Of a DNA stretch of 64,000 bases, positions 25,881 to 37,300 are shown one piece after another (the first letter of the stretch is position 1; each line of letters starts with the position of its first letter). The notes under the pieces are model-generated. The model was not told the DNA's origin, made no database searches, and saw only the letters and a list, made by a program, of their open reading frames with translations. Position numbers and translations under genes: made by a program. Source of the stretch: Neelides folsomi (Eukaryota; Arthropoda; Collembola; Neelipleona; Neelidae); the NCBI GenBank assembly GCA_034687125.1, contig JAQGBZ010000044.1, positions 1 to 64,000 on the forward strand. Direction: 5' to 3'.

Positions 25881-27549
25881 TTATTCTCCCTTCACGACTA
25901 ATTTCCATGCACCGATTTGGTATCGAAGCCATATTAAAAGAATGTCTCTTCCCATTTGCAACCAACTCCATATCGGAGTTACTTTCGATCCTGTAAATGA
26001 AAAATAAATTAATGACAATAATCCATAAATTTGTAAAAATCATTCATTAAATTTTTTAAATTCCAATTATTAAATTAAAGTAAATATTAAAACACTTATT
26101 TTAATACCATCAATTTCCGTCCAATAAACGGCAACTTCATCAACGGGAATTCGAAGAATCTGAGCAATGTATAAAAGTTCGACGTCAAAAGCCCTATTCA
26201 ATTTAAACATTTTTACAATTAATTGGATTATAAACATTACTCGTATAATACAGGTACAACAAACACACAAAGTCTTTATATATAAGTACAATTCTGTTAA
26301 AATATGGCACTATTAATATAAAATTGTTAAACTTACCATCTCTCAATGTGAAGATTGGGGAATGTAATTCGAGCTGCTGATCGAGTGAAGAGTTTGAATC
26401 CACATTGTGTGTCCCTCACACACCGAACAGTAAAAATCCAAACCAACATATGAAATCCGTACATTAAAATTGTGCGAAAGAGCGATCTTTGAGCAATCGA
26501 GTCCTGCTCTAAATGAGCTCTTGAACCGCAAATAATTCCAGGGAAACTCCACTCAGGTCCTTTAAATTCAGCTGAAAAGTTAAACTGAAATTAAATGCTT
26601 TTTCCATTAAATGAACAAACACATAAATATAGTATCTTATGAATACAAAATACATATGTATCTTATTTGTATAATATGAAAATATATATTTTACCCTTAT
26701 TTATCATTCGCTGGAAAGAAGAGAAAAGTTTATCTAAATCTGAAAATCTTGTAGCTCCATCCGCATCGGCAAATAATATGAAAGAACCTCTGCTGCTTTG
26801 TACACCCTAAATAATAACCATTTTAATAACCATAATTGAGTAAAAGTTGAATAAATGTAATTTAATAACTATAGTTAAATGTTGTTATTATAAATATAAA
26901 GAATTTCTTACTAATCGAACAGCTCCCCCCTTTCCTCTATTTTTCACCAAATTGAGTAATCGTATTTTGTCACTTCCGAATTTCTCAACGTATTTCATTG
27001 TAAGATCAGATGTGCGATCAGAACTCCCATCATTGACTATGATAATTTCATATGAAAAACTCTTCTCGTTTCGAATTCGACGTTCAAGATATTCAAAAGC
27101 TTCGTCAAGCATAGGAACCACTAAATAAGACAACGATAAATTAAAAATGATAAATTGGAAATTAAAAAATATTGAATTATAATATTGTTAATTATATAAA
27201 TCGTTCCTTACGTCTTAGTTCTTCGTTATAGGCAGGAACAATTACAGAAAGTGAGAGAGATTGCATATCGGACAATGAGGGAAATGGGCATTTTAATCTC
27301 GTGGAAGTATCTTCAAAATATTTTTCTTCATCGAATCGAACCGGCGTTGAATATGGAGAAGCTCTCAGTAACAATACACAGCAAATCTTAATAAAATATT
27401 AAATCTTAATAATAAAATATTCGTTCATTCAAAAATTAATTTTGATAATGTAAGGAAATATTTTAATTTAAGAAAATTACCGCAATACAAACGAAGAAAA
27501 TCAAAAGAAAAAGCATGAGGACCAAACCCCCTAAACTCAGATCCATCAT
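25881..27549 (-). CDS. ALG5: Dolichyl-phosphate beta-glucosyltransferase
   Basis: ALG5 transfers glucose from UDP-glucose to dolichyl phosphate at the ER membrane, giving the donor for the last steps of N-glycan precursor assembly. Exons in coding order: 27549-27481, 27386-27212, 27120-26912, 26806-26695, 26571-26337, 26193-26108, 25990-25881 (331 aa; the human protein has 324). Residues 5-23 form the N-terminal membrane anchor. The GT2 fold starts with LSVIVPAYNEE, then VNDGSSD and LVKNRGKGGAVR; the metal-binding DAD is at residues 165-167 in FADADGATRF. Later family motifs are CGSRAHLE, QRSLFRT, VRDTQCGFKLFTR, WAFDVELLYIAQ and the C-terminal WSWLQMGRDILLI. All introns are GT-AG, about 90-250 nt. 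The next gene, PPIP5K, is 6.8 kb away on the other strand, so the two diverge. Intact as far as I can see. Confidence 0.95.
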
Positions 27550-28547
27550 TTTCTTCAATACACGCTTTGGGTTTAATTAACAATTTAATTGGGGATTAAG
27601 CTATAACCAAGTTTCTTCGATCTCTGGTAATCTGGTACATGGACCTGGAAACATACGACGATCTTAATAGATTTATTTCCCATTTTATCAACACATTTAA
27701 ATTCAATCAATCCTACATATTATCATTCACATAATGGTTTAGGACTTTACGTATATTATTAATTTATGCTTATTGCAAAATAATTGGTAAATAAAATATG
27801 TTAAATACCAAGTTAAATTAAATACCTGTTGTGCAATATTGGATTTTCGAGAGATTTTCGAATAAATAATTTCTTTTCTGCACTGTGAAAAGATTTCATC
27901 TTCTGGTTCTTCTCAGTCAGTATTTAGTGTGAAGTAAGTATTTTACATAATAAAGTACCTAATGTGTAATGTGTATAAAGTACCAAACTACTTTATATAT
28001 TACGTATTATTACCTATTACGTATTGATACATACCTTAAAGTAAAAGTTGGTTTCAATTAGCGGACTTTGAGGGAGCCCTTGTAATTACCGACGAGAGAT
28101 AATCTCGATTTTATTAGATAGCACACTATTTCTTGCGAATAAAATTTTATAGGTTAAGTTTGGACAAGGGGTAGCAGAATCGGAAAAATTACTTTTACCG
28201 GTTTCCGGTAAATGAAAATTATGTAAACCGGTTAAACGGTAATTAATAAATAGCTTTAATTAGATAAGTAAATATTAAAATTATTAATATAAGCCTAAAA
28301 TTGAAGCGAAAATTTTTTATTAAAATACAATAACTTTGTAAAATATAGTAAATAAAGTCATTTTAATAAAATACTGCTTCCACAACTAATTGATACTTGT
28401 TGCAAATTTTACTTATGTATATGTTGTTCAAATTTTACTTCAATATGGGGGGAATTTTATTTCGGAAATGAAATCGCAATATTCGATTCTAAATTTCCCC
28501 CAATTTTCAACCCATTCTGGCTTTCCTCTTTCGTACATGTCAAATGT
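27550..28547. promoter_or_regulatory. Upstream region of ALG5
   Basis: AT-rich sequence upstream of the ALG5 start; no clear TATA box or known motif can be singled out. It contains the 17-bp palindrome TTACCGGTTTCCGGTAA at 28195-28211 and a related CCGGTTAAACGGTAA just after it (28229-28243), which look more like a transposon end than a regulatory site. Confidence 0.3.
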
Positions 28548-29058
28548 CAGTGGCAACATCAATTGATGGTTTTACTTTTTAAGGTTAGCGACCTCTTCCA
28601 GTTCCTTAATCCTGTTATTCTGCCGCTCTCTGGTGATTTTTTAATTCAGGGAGGCTTTAAACTTGGGGTCATCGGGATGGAGTTCAACAAGCTGATGCGC
28701 CTTAAGCGTTTTAGGCTCAGTGGCAAACTCAAATGATGGTTTTTCTTTTTAAGACTAGCGACTTCTTCCAGTTCCCTAATGTTCTTCTGCCGCTCTCGGA
28801 TAATTTTTTAATTCAGGGAGGCTTTAAACTTGGGGTCATCGGGATGGAGTTCTGCAAGTTAATACGCCTTAAGCGTTTTAACTTGCCATATGGTAAAGGC
28901 TCGACCTTCCTCTTTGGATCATCCTCATTCAAGGGCTGAACGAGCTCGATCAAGTCTTCACACATTCTTAGTGTAAGTGTCGATTTCCTATCATTTCTTC
29001 CTCTTCTTTTTTTAGACTGAGCATTAATAATGGAAGCCACGCTAAAAGTCTCTTCCAT
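28548..29058 (-). pseudogene. Decayed, tandemly duplicated coiled-coil ORF
   Basis: On the minus strand an ATG at 29058 opens 81 codons (MEETFSVASIINAQSKKRRG at the start, a Lys/Arg-rich then acidic protein). It leads into two tandem copies of a 170-bp unit (28718-28881 and 28548-28717). In another frame both units encode the same peptide pattern, KTLKAHQLVELHPDDPKFKA then RERQ..IRELEEVASLKK, a charged helix ending in heptads. In both copies the same in-frame TAA follows KASLN, and the frame must shift to join the 81-codon ORF. Conservation of amino-acid pattern with stops suggests a relic of a protein-coding, probably transposon-borne, sequence. I do not recognise the family. Confidence 0.5.
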
Positions 29059-31734
29059 AGTAGAATGACTCTTCTGTATGCGATGCTAGGATCGGATCGG
29101 AAGCATAGGATCCCTTGTTGAATACTCTAGGAAGGACGGGTAACATTCATGGCGATCCAGTAGCTAGACTGGATGAGATGAAATGTCATTCCCGACCATG
29201 AAAACATCAAAATCGATTCTTGTTTCTTCCATTAAGTCCCAAAAGTTGAGAAAATTCTTTGTATGTTACTCACTAAAATATTTGGTTAGGGCTCATCCAT
29301 ATATCATGTCATCAATCTATGGGTAGGGGAGTCTCGGCATCAAAAAATACACTGTGTCATCATAGGCATAGGTAATGGAAGAATTTGAGACAGGCGGCCC
29401 GAGAGAATGAATTATACATGAGTTAAAATCAACGATTGTTGCAAATAAGGTTTCAAATTTTCATTTTCTTTGAATGTTTTCTTTTCCCTTTATTACCATT
29501 AGTTAATGAAAAGAGTTAACAAATCTGTCCTTGTCGTATTGAACAATTCCCTTCGACCGCAGTTAAGAGACATGAGAGAGACAAAGATCCAACAAAAGTT
29601 TCACAACACTTAATATTTGCATTGGAATTTCCCTATGTTGTATATAACATAAGACCTACATAATTATTTATTACTCGCAAATTATGATAAATGAAGACAT
29701 TCACAGATAGTCAGATAGACATTATTGATAAATAAACTGTAAACATTGTAAAACTTAATAGTTATGCGTTAATGTTAGTACCTAAGTGTTGATAAATAAT
29801 AATGTATTTAACCATTATTTAAACTTTCCACTCCACAGATTTATAACATTCAAATATGCACATAAATGTGACTACAATGTATTAAAAGGATTTAAAAGGC
29901 CTATATTGGCTTCCGCGTGTTTTTATCCATGTGGTTTAATTTGGTTTGATAATGCTCTATTACAATAAGTATATGATATATTATATGTACATACCCAAGG
30001 ATAAAATAATAATATTATACATTGTATAAAGTATACAAGTAAATACATTTTTTGCTCTCGTAATGGTTTTTATTAAATACAATGGGTGTATAAAGGAAGC
30101 AATGATTACAATGATGAGCAATAGGACAATTTATATATGATTGTATGTATAAAAGGATGGGCTCATCCCATTGACACTTTTAAACAAACTGACGGCATCC
30201 GAGTGTGAACATCTCTCCCTAAAATAACTAAAATTCATCCAAGTACCATTTAGATGTAAAGGTTGAGTTAAAGGAGTGGTTGGTTCACAATTTCTGCTTC
30301 GGTCTCCTCCACGCACCGAATCGGGTCCACGGGTTCTCCGCACAACCCGAGTCAGCTGCGATCCCATTTTAAATATACTCAACCCATTGGAGGAAATAGT
30401 TCAAGAATAAAACTATTAAGGTCATTTAATAATCAAGTGAAAAGAAAAAGATAATTAAATTTTTGTAAAAGAGATTAATTAACTTAAAACTACTATAAGT
30501 AAAGTTTATCTGAATATTCTATATGATTGAGTTTTAAGAAGTTTGAGTAAATTGGAATAATGGTGATTGGTTTGGTTTCAAGTTATTTATTAACTCCAGT
30601 GAAGTTGAAAAAAGTTGTATTTGGAATGTGAAGGATATTCTGGATGAAGGTTTGGTTGGAGTAAAATCAACAAAATCATCGTTTCCTTGTGAGTATCTCC
30701 ATTATGTGGATCTTTAATTTTCACTCATTTTATTTTTCACCGTTGAAATTAACACAGACCTTATTGATCCTTCTTTGTGTGGAATTGATATTAGATGTAA
30801 CTTTAACACATTATCTAAATATTAGAAAATTTTGAATGATTTCTCATTTGACAAAATTTTGGGTTCTTCATTTCTTAAACCCTCGACTCATTGTTCATAT
30901 AGCCGCATTTATTTATTACCTATATTGTTGTCAATAAATTTTTTAGAATTTAAAGAAACATTTATTTCCTTGACGTTAAATATTTTATCATTATTGTGTT
31001 ATGAGTTTAATCTTATATATAATTATATATGTAGAATTATATTTCATTCAATTATATAAATCTTAACTTTTATTTATCTGCAATAAATAAATATTGATAT
31101 ATCAATTACTTATTCTGATTATGATGTTCAATGACATGCTCTAGCACATATTTTATGTATCTAGATATTTATATATGAATATTCTTTGTATGCATTTACT
31201 CCTAAGTGCGCCCACATAGCTCAGAAATGTGTAAATACATTTTATTAATACATTTAAATTTTATAAAAACAATAGAAAAGTCAAAATATCTATACTATAG
31301 ATATACATTTGGTATATCAATTTCTAGAAATACTCCACAATCCCATATGAATTGTATATAATTAGAACTAGATGCGTCGTTAAACGTTATAAATTATAAA
31401 TTATCTATACAAATACTTATAAGGGATATCCTTATATAATATTAGGTATAATAAGAAGATTAATATTTATAATCCATTACAGTACAGGTCTAATTGTGAG
31501 AACAAAAAATTAAATTTTGATATTTAAAAAAATACAGTTGGTCCACTCGTGAGAATCCATACAATGAATAAATTTTTGAAGTAAGTTAATGTAAGTAGTT
31601 CAATCCCAAGATTGATTAATTAAGATTGGTCACGAAGTTGTGAATTTAAGAACTGTAGAATGCTAATGATCGAAATTGAAGGTGTTATTCTGACTGAGGC
31701 GGCTGATTCAGATCCCCCCGTGTGTTTCCTTTAG
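29059..31734. other. Intergenic DNA with orphan open frames
   Basis: AT-rich with a GC-richer patch at 30190-30370, open in several frames on both strands (for example a minus-strand ATG at 30367 starting MGSQLTRVVRRTRGPDSVRG). No frame carries a known motif, and splice pairing is ambiguous. No RNA gene or repeat recognised. Confidence 0.4.
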
Positions 31735-31842
31735 GACCGGCAGTCTGAGATGTCCTACACGGAGTTGGAGTCGGGATACAAAGGGCTTCTGGGATCGGAG
31801 TACTACTATTCTCCCTCAGTACCACGATATGTGGGATCAAGG
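31735..31842 (+). CDS. Candidate orphan exon (36 codons, Tyr-rich)
   Basis: Preceded by a good pyrimidine tract and acceptor (TGTGTTTCCTTTAG) and followed by GTATATT, this 108-nt block is open and begins and ends on codon boundaries. It would encode a peptide containing MSYTELESGYKGLLGSEYYY and PRYVGSR, with GC content well above its flanks. The opposite strand is also open for 80 codons, so the strand is uncertain. No other exon of such a gene is identified with confidence; the open block at 32361-32561 is on the same strand. Family not recognised. Confidence 0.3.
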
Positions 31843-32360
31843 GTATATTCATTTCACACACATCCACCACACACATGGAATAAATGGGATTAATCAGTAA
31901 CCAACATTGCTTTCCTTTTAATTTCATTTACAATTCTAACAACTCAGTTCATCTATGCACAAATAATACATTTGGATATACACTTATGTAGCTAATATAA
32001 TTAAATGTAATACTCTAGGCTTAAATCTTTTTTTATTTTGTAATTTTTAACGGCTCAATTATTAAGTGTAACACTAATAAGAAATGTAAATTATATGTAT
32101 ATTATAAATTGGCATTTCTTTATTGGAATATTTGGATAAATATTTTTTGTTAAAAAGTGAATGGTAGTTTGAATCATCTCACCTTGGCCTCCATTTCAGT
32201 AATAAAATTGCTCTATTTTACTTAGTCACCTAAATCCCAAACACATGTTATAAGCTTCCTAGATATATGTAAAAAATAACACAGGATCCTTTTCATATAA
32301 TTACGGATTTTGATTCATTCTCCTTGTTATGGAATATTCAAATATTCTATTATGATGCAG

Positions 32361-32561
32361 GAGTTTGGGAGATTGCTCAAGGATTTCTTAAACTTTAAAG
32401 GCACACCTATAGATCACTTTGAATTAAAGATTGATATTAATCAATGTGATACTCAATGTTATAAGGAGAGTATTATGAACATTTTCTTATACCCTTCTTA
32501 TTATTTATTTGATGGAGGAATCACGCGCAGAGGAGGAATATCATTTGGAGATCCCCATTAA
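32361..32561 (+). CDS. Candidate orphan exon or small ORF
   Basis: An acceptor-like TATGATGCAG precedes 67 open codons beginning EFGRLLKDFLNFKGTPIDHF and ending in a stop at 32561. Composition is less biased than translated AT-rich background (three cysteines, mixed charged residues). A second frame gives a 26-residue peptide starting MEESRAEEEYHLEIPIKELL in the same place. No homology recognised and no partner exon established. Confidence 0.2.
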   Translation, partial: EFGRLLKDFLNFKGTPIDHFELKIDINQCDTQCYKESIMNIFLYPSYYLFDGGITRRGGISFGDPH

Positions 32562-34319
32562 AGAATTATTAGATTATTATTATTGCCAATAAAGACAGTT
32601 ATGTTTAATGAATTTCTTATATGAGGGACATAGATATAATACATGACATATATGATATTTTGTAAGATGGGAAATCAATCAATCATTTAATTGACATTTT
32701 ATTAAACCAAATTAGATTTAAGAATATGTAATAAATATATTTAGATTTGATCATGGACGTATATATCACACATATAATAATATATGTATATCATTCGTTA
32801 AGTTTATATAACGTACAAGTGCACAGAGATAAATTTTTAAGAGATTACCAATTGCATTTATTTTGAATGAGAATGAAAAATTTGTCTCATTCACACTTGA
32901 CTGTTTCTGGGGGTTGAATCATTTTAGGTTAGACCAATATTATAGATTAAATTTAAACAACTTTAGAATAGACAAACTGCATAATTAAAATAATAAACAG
33001 TATAAATTGCTAATTGCTAATAATTAACTAAATAGGTAGTCGAAGGTATTTTATAATAATTTCTTCCAAAATACTCCACAAACAAGTCAATTAACCAAAC
33101 AAGGAGAAGTTATACGAAAGTTTTTTATACAGTATGTAGTATAGGCAATGAATTAATTAGAGATTTAAATCCCAAGACCGTTAATTTTATCTCTAATGTC
33201 TAATGCAAATGGTCAGACTTAAAGTTAGATCCAGTCAGTCTAGAAAATTTTTATTAGCTGTTTTCGTATTCTCATTTTTAACTATTTAGTTTACATTTAA
33301 ATATCATAGCTATTTAATATAAATATAAATTTAAAGGTTAAAAGGTGACATGATAAAAAAAGAATTTGTGGTATGAAATTGAAACTTGACCTTACTTTTT
33401 AATTATTTTATATATAAATACAGTTCAAAACGATGTGTATAAATTCCACCTCATATTATTATTATTTATCTTACCCTTTGTTAAATAATTTGAAGGGCAT
33501 AAATAATTATTATTTGATAAAATAATTAAAATAAAACCAATTCCTTGAACTTTGGATTGAATGAGAAAGCCATTGACATTTGTCATCCAATTTCCTGAGA
33601 AAACCCCAAACCCGGTTTGATTTCAAAATTTTGTTTCACTTCGCTTCGTGTAGCCGAGAAATTCACACGTCTTAATTTCACATTTAATTCGGATCAATTA
33701 GGAAACCACATTTAAAATAACAATTAGAATTATAACATCAAACAAAATGCATTTTCGTACATTACGTAATTCCCAATTTCAATTATTTTAAGCATTCCAT
33801 TTAATTTTAAAATTTGATTTCATAAGTGAACTTTTCGTTTTTCATTTTCTTTCAATCATTTTCCTTTTTAATTAAAGTAAATTGGGTTTAAACTATTCCT
33901 AACCTTCTATTTGTACCTAATTATCCTATTCCATCAGCTCTTGCAATTTATTATATAAAAATCCTTGCCGGTGAGAATTTGTAAGATTTTGAAAATAATT
34001 ACAATACATTTAATTATATCTATAATTAATTACATGTAGTTCATTTGTTCATTATTAGTAAGATATGTCTTACATATTGGTATAAATGGATTTCTTGTAC
34101 ATCAATCAAGAATTCCAGAATATTCATAATTTATTTAAAACTAAAACATATCCATTTAATTGCACATTAATATTAAATTCTAACATGTTTTGCTTGAACC
34201 ATTTAATTGCTTTCATGTGAGTGAGTGTGGATGTTTGAGTTTTATTTTATGTTTAGATTTCCTTCGTCGACCTTCAACCTCTTCATTATTACAAAAGAGT
34301 TGGTTGACCGAGGAGCGAG
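32562..34319. other. AT-rich intergenic DNA upstream of PPIP5K
   Basis: Almost uninterrupted AT-rich sequence with homopolymer runs. No open frames with plausible composition, no repeats of note. The last few hundred bases presumably hold the PPIP5K promoter and 5' UTR; no motif is distinctive. Confidence 0.4.
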
Positions 34320-37300
34320 ATGGAAAAAATGGAAGTAGAGCTTGACTCGGGTTTAGCCACCAAGAACATTCACTGTTCAGCAGTTTCTCTCGTACATTCC
34401 CACTCAATTGTGACCCCGAAGGTCAATCCTTTTCTTTGTAGGTGGCAATGGACGACGAGGGGATCGAGGACGCCGGGGAGAAGCAAGTCATCGTCGGCAT
34501 TTGCGCCATGGCAAAGAAATCCGAGTCGAAGCCAATGAAGGAAATTCTCACGCGGTTGGATGACTTTGAATACATCAAGACAATTGTGTTTCCTGAAGAC
34601 ACAATCCTCAAGGTGGCACTTAATGACATGACCCCATGACCCCACCTTTAAATATGTTAACATTTCACAATTCTTAAAATATGGTTATGAAATTATTTGC
34701 CATTTATTTACCAATCAGTTGCCGGTTGAAGAATGGCCAATTTGCGACTGTTTGATCTCGTTCCATTCAAAGGGCTTCCCATTGGACAAGACAATCCAAT
34801 ACTCATCTCTTCGCAATCCATACATTATCAACAATATCGATATGCAATTTGAGCTTCAAGATCGGAGAAAAGTTTATTCGATTCTCCAAGCTGAAGGAAT
34901 TCTCATTCCGAGATACGCCGTCCTCGACCGCGACTCGACGGATCAAAAGAGCAACAAAGACGCAATGTGTAAGAACAAACATTTTTAAATTTTATCCTTA
35001 ATTATACTTATATTAATACACTAACTAATTACAATATTAATACAATAATCAACTAAACAACACTCAACTGATTGTTTTAAATTAGTGCACGAGCTTATTG
35101 AGTCGGAAGATCATGTGGAAGTGAATGGAGTTGTTTTCAACAAACCGTTCGTGGAGAAACCCGTTTCGGCCGAAGATCACAACATTTACATTTATTATCC
35201 AACGGCGGCAGGAGGAGGAAGCCAACGGCTTTTTCGTAAGATTGGCAGTCGGAGCAGTGTTTATTCTCCGGAGTCGAGAGTGAGGAAGACGGGATCATAC
35301 ATCTACGAAGACTTCATGCCCACAGACGGAACAGATGTCAAAGTGGGGTCACAATTAATTTTAACAATTTAATGACACATTGATTGTGAATCTTACTATA
35401 TTTAATTATTTCCAATTATAATTTTAGGTCTACACTGTCGGGCCCGACTATGCCCATGCTGAAGCGAGGAAATCTCCAGCTCTGGACGGGAAAGTTGAGC
35501 GTGACTCTGAAGGGAAAGAAGTTCGTTATCCGGTCATTCTCTCTGCTGGAGAAAAACTCATTGCAAGGAAAGTTTGCCTTGCTTTTAAACAAACCGTTTG
35601 TGGGTTTGACTTGCTTAGGTAACCAAATTTAATTTTAATGACACTAACAATACATGCAAAATACATAATAATTCATATTTAATAAGGTAGATATTTAATT
35701 GATAATAATTCATGCTTAATAAAGTACATATAGTAAATAAATGATTCATAATTCATTAAATGAGGAATAAGTTTCTGAGGAGTTAATTTCGTTCAATGCG
35801 TTCCAATAGGGCCAATGGGAAGTCTTATGTTTGTGATGTGAATGGGTTCAGTTTTGTGAAGAATTCCAACAAATACTACGACGATTGTGCCCGAATCTTG
35901 GGAAATCGAATCTTGAGGGAACTCGCTCCGACGCTTCACATTCCATGGGCAATTCCATTTCAGCTCGACGATCCTCCAATTGTTCCAACAACATTTGGAA
36001 AGATGTATGTATGTCACTTTTAAATGTATAAATACATTGTGATTTACAATATTGTATATATTACATGTATTTAGGCATTCAATGCATTCACTTCCGCAGA
36101 GAGATTGTTATGGATTTGATAATTAATTAATAATTAATTAAAATTATAAATATTCAAAGGATGGAACTTCGCTGTGTGGTTGGGATCATTCGCCATGGGG
36201 ACCGAACACCTAAACAGAAGATGAAGATGGAAGTTCGCCATCCAAAGTAGACCCCTTTGGACACCAATTATTAATTGACCATTTTAATTTTTTGTCGTTT
36301 TAATTTTGTCATTTTCTTTTCGTTCATTAAATTCTTTGTTTCTCTGCCAAGATTCTTTGAGCTATTTAATAAATACGGCGGTGGGCCGGATACAAATGTG
36401 AAGCTGAAACGACCGAAACAACTCCAGGAGGTTTTAGACATTGCCCGGTTCCTCTTAGCCGAAGGTCAGAACAATAAAGACCCGGAAATCGAGGAGAAGA
36501 GATCAAAACTCGACCAGCTCAAATCCGTCCTCGAAATGTACAAACCCTCATCTAAATATCTTTACATATATGCACCAATTCATTCGGCACCAAGATTAAC
36601 TAGTTGACTACTGTAGTAGTTAATAACTAGTTAGCGATACAGTTAGAGATAATTAATATCGATATAAGGAGCATTTGACCACAAATGGTTCAATCATGTT
36701 TAATAATTTACTAATGTTCCATTTAGCAAAGATAATTAAATGCCGGAGCTAGGGGTTTGGATCCATTGACGGTTTATTTGCTTGTTAGGTACGGGTATTT
36801 TTCCGGGATCAACCGGAAGGTTCAATTGAAATATCAACCGAAAGGGCGGCCGCGAGCTTCCAGCAGCGACGACGGTTCGAATCCTCCCACTCTTACTCCC
36901 AGAGTTTAATTGTCTTGTGCACAGACACCCCCAAGGAGCCTTCACTGGTTCTCATATTGAAGTGGGGCGGCGAGTTGACACCGGCGGGTCGCGTACAGGC
37001 CGAAGAGCTTGGAAGAATCTTTCGTTGTATGTACCCAGGTGGACAGGGTATGGCATGCTTAACCTCTTCCTTTACTAATACCCTTCAACCGCTCCAAACG
37101 CTTTTTTTAATTACAATTACAACCAGACACAAGGGCCGTTTCTAGAAACCCACCAGACTTATTTTTAGGTCATGATGGCAAATTCGGATTTTTACCAAAT
37201 TGCATAAAATATTTTAATTGTATTTAATGTCTTGTATTCATGTACGTGTGTTAATTCATTGTCGGATATTTGGACATTTACATTAATACGGTCCTTACTT

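Noticed and set aside
26847-27128. 93-codon plus-strand ORF
   Set aside because: Shadow of the ALG5 exon encoding VNDGSSD and LVKNRGKGG on the minus strand.
28195-28243. CCGGTTTCCGG palindrome as a transcription-factor operator
   Set aside because: Two related motifs in a transposon-rich stretch; no independent support for regulation, and a transposon end is at least as likely.
36860-36905. GGTTCGAATCC, a perfect tRNA B box
   Set aside because: It lies at the end of a PPIP5K exon and its 50-nt intron; no anticodon arm or A box is present upstream.
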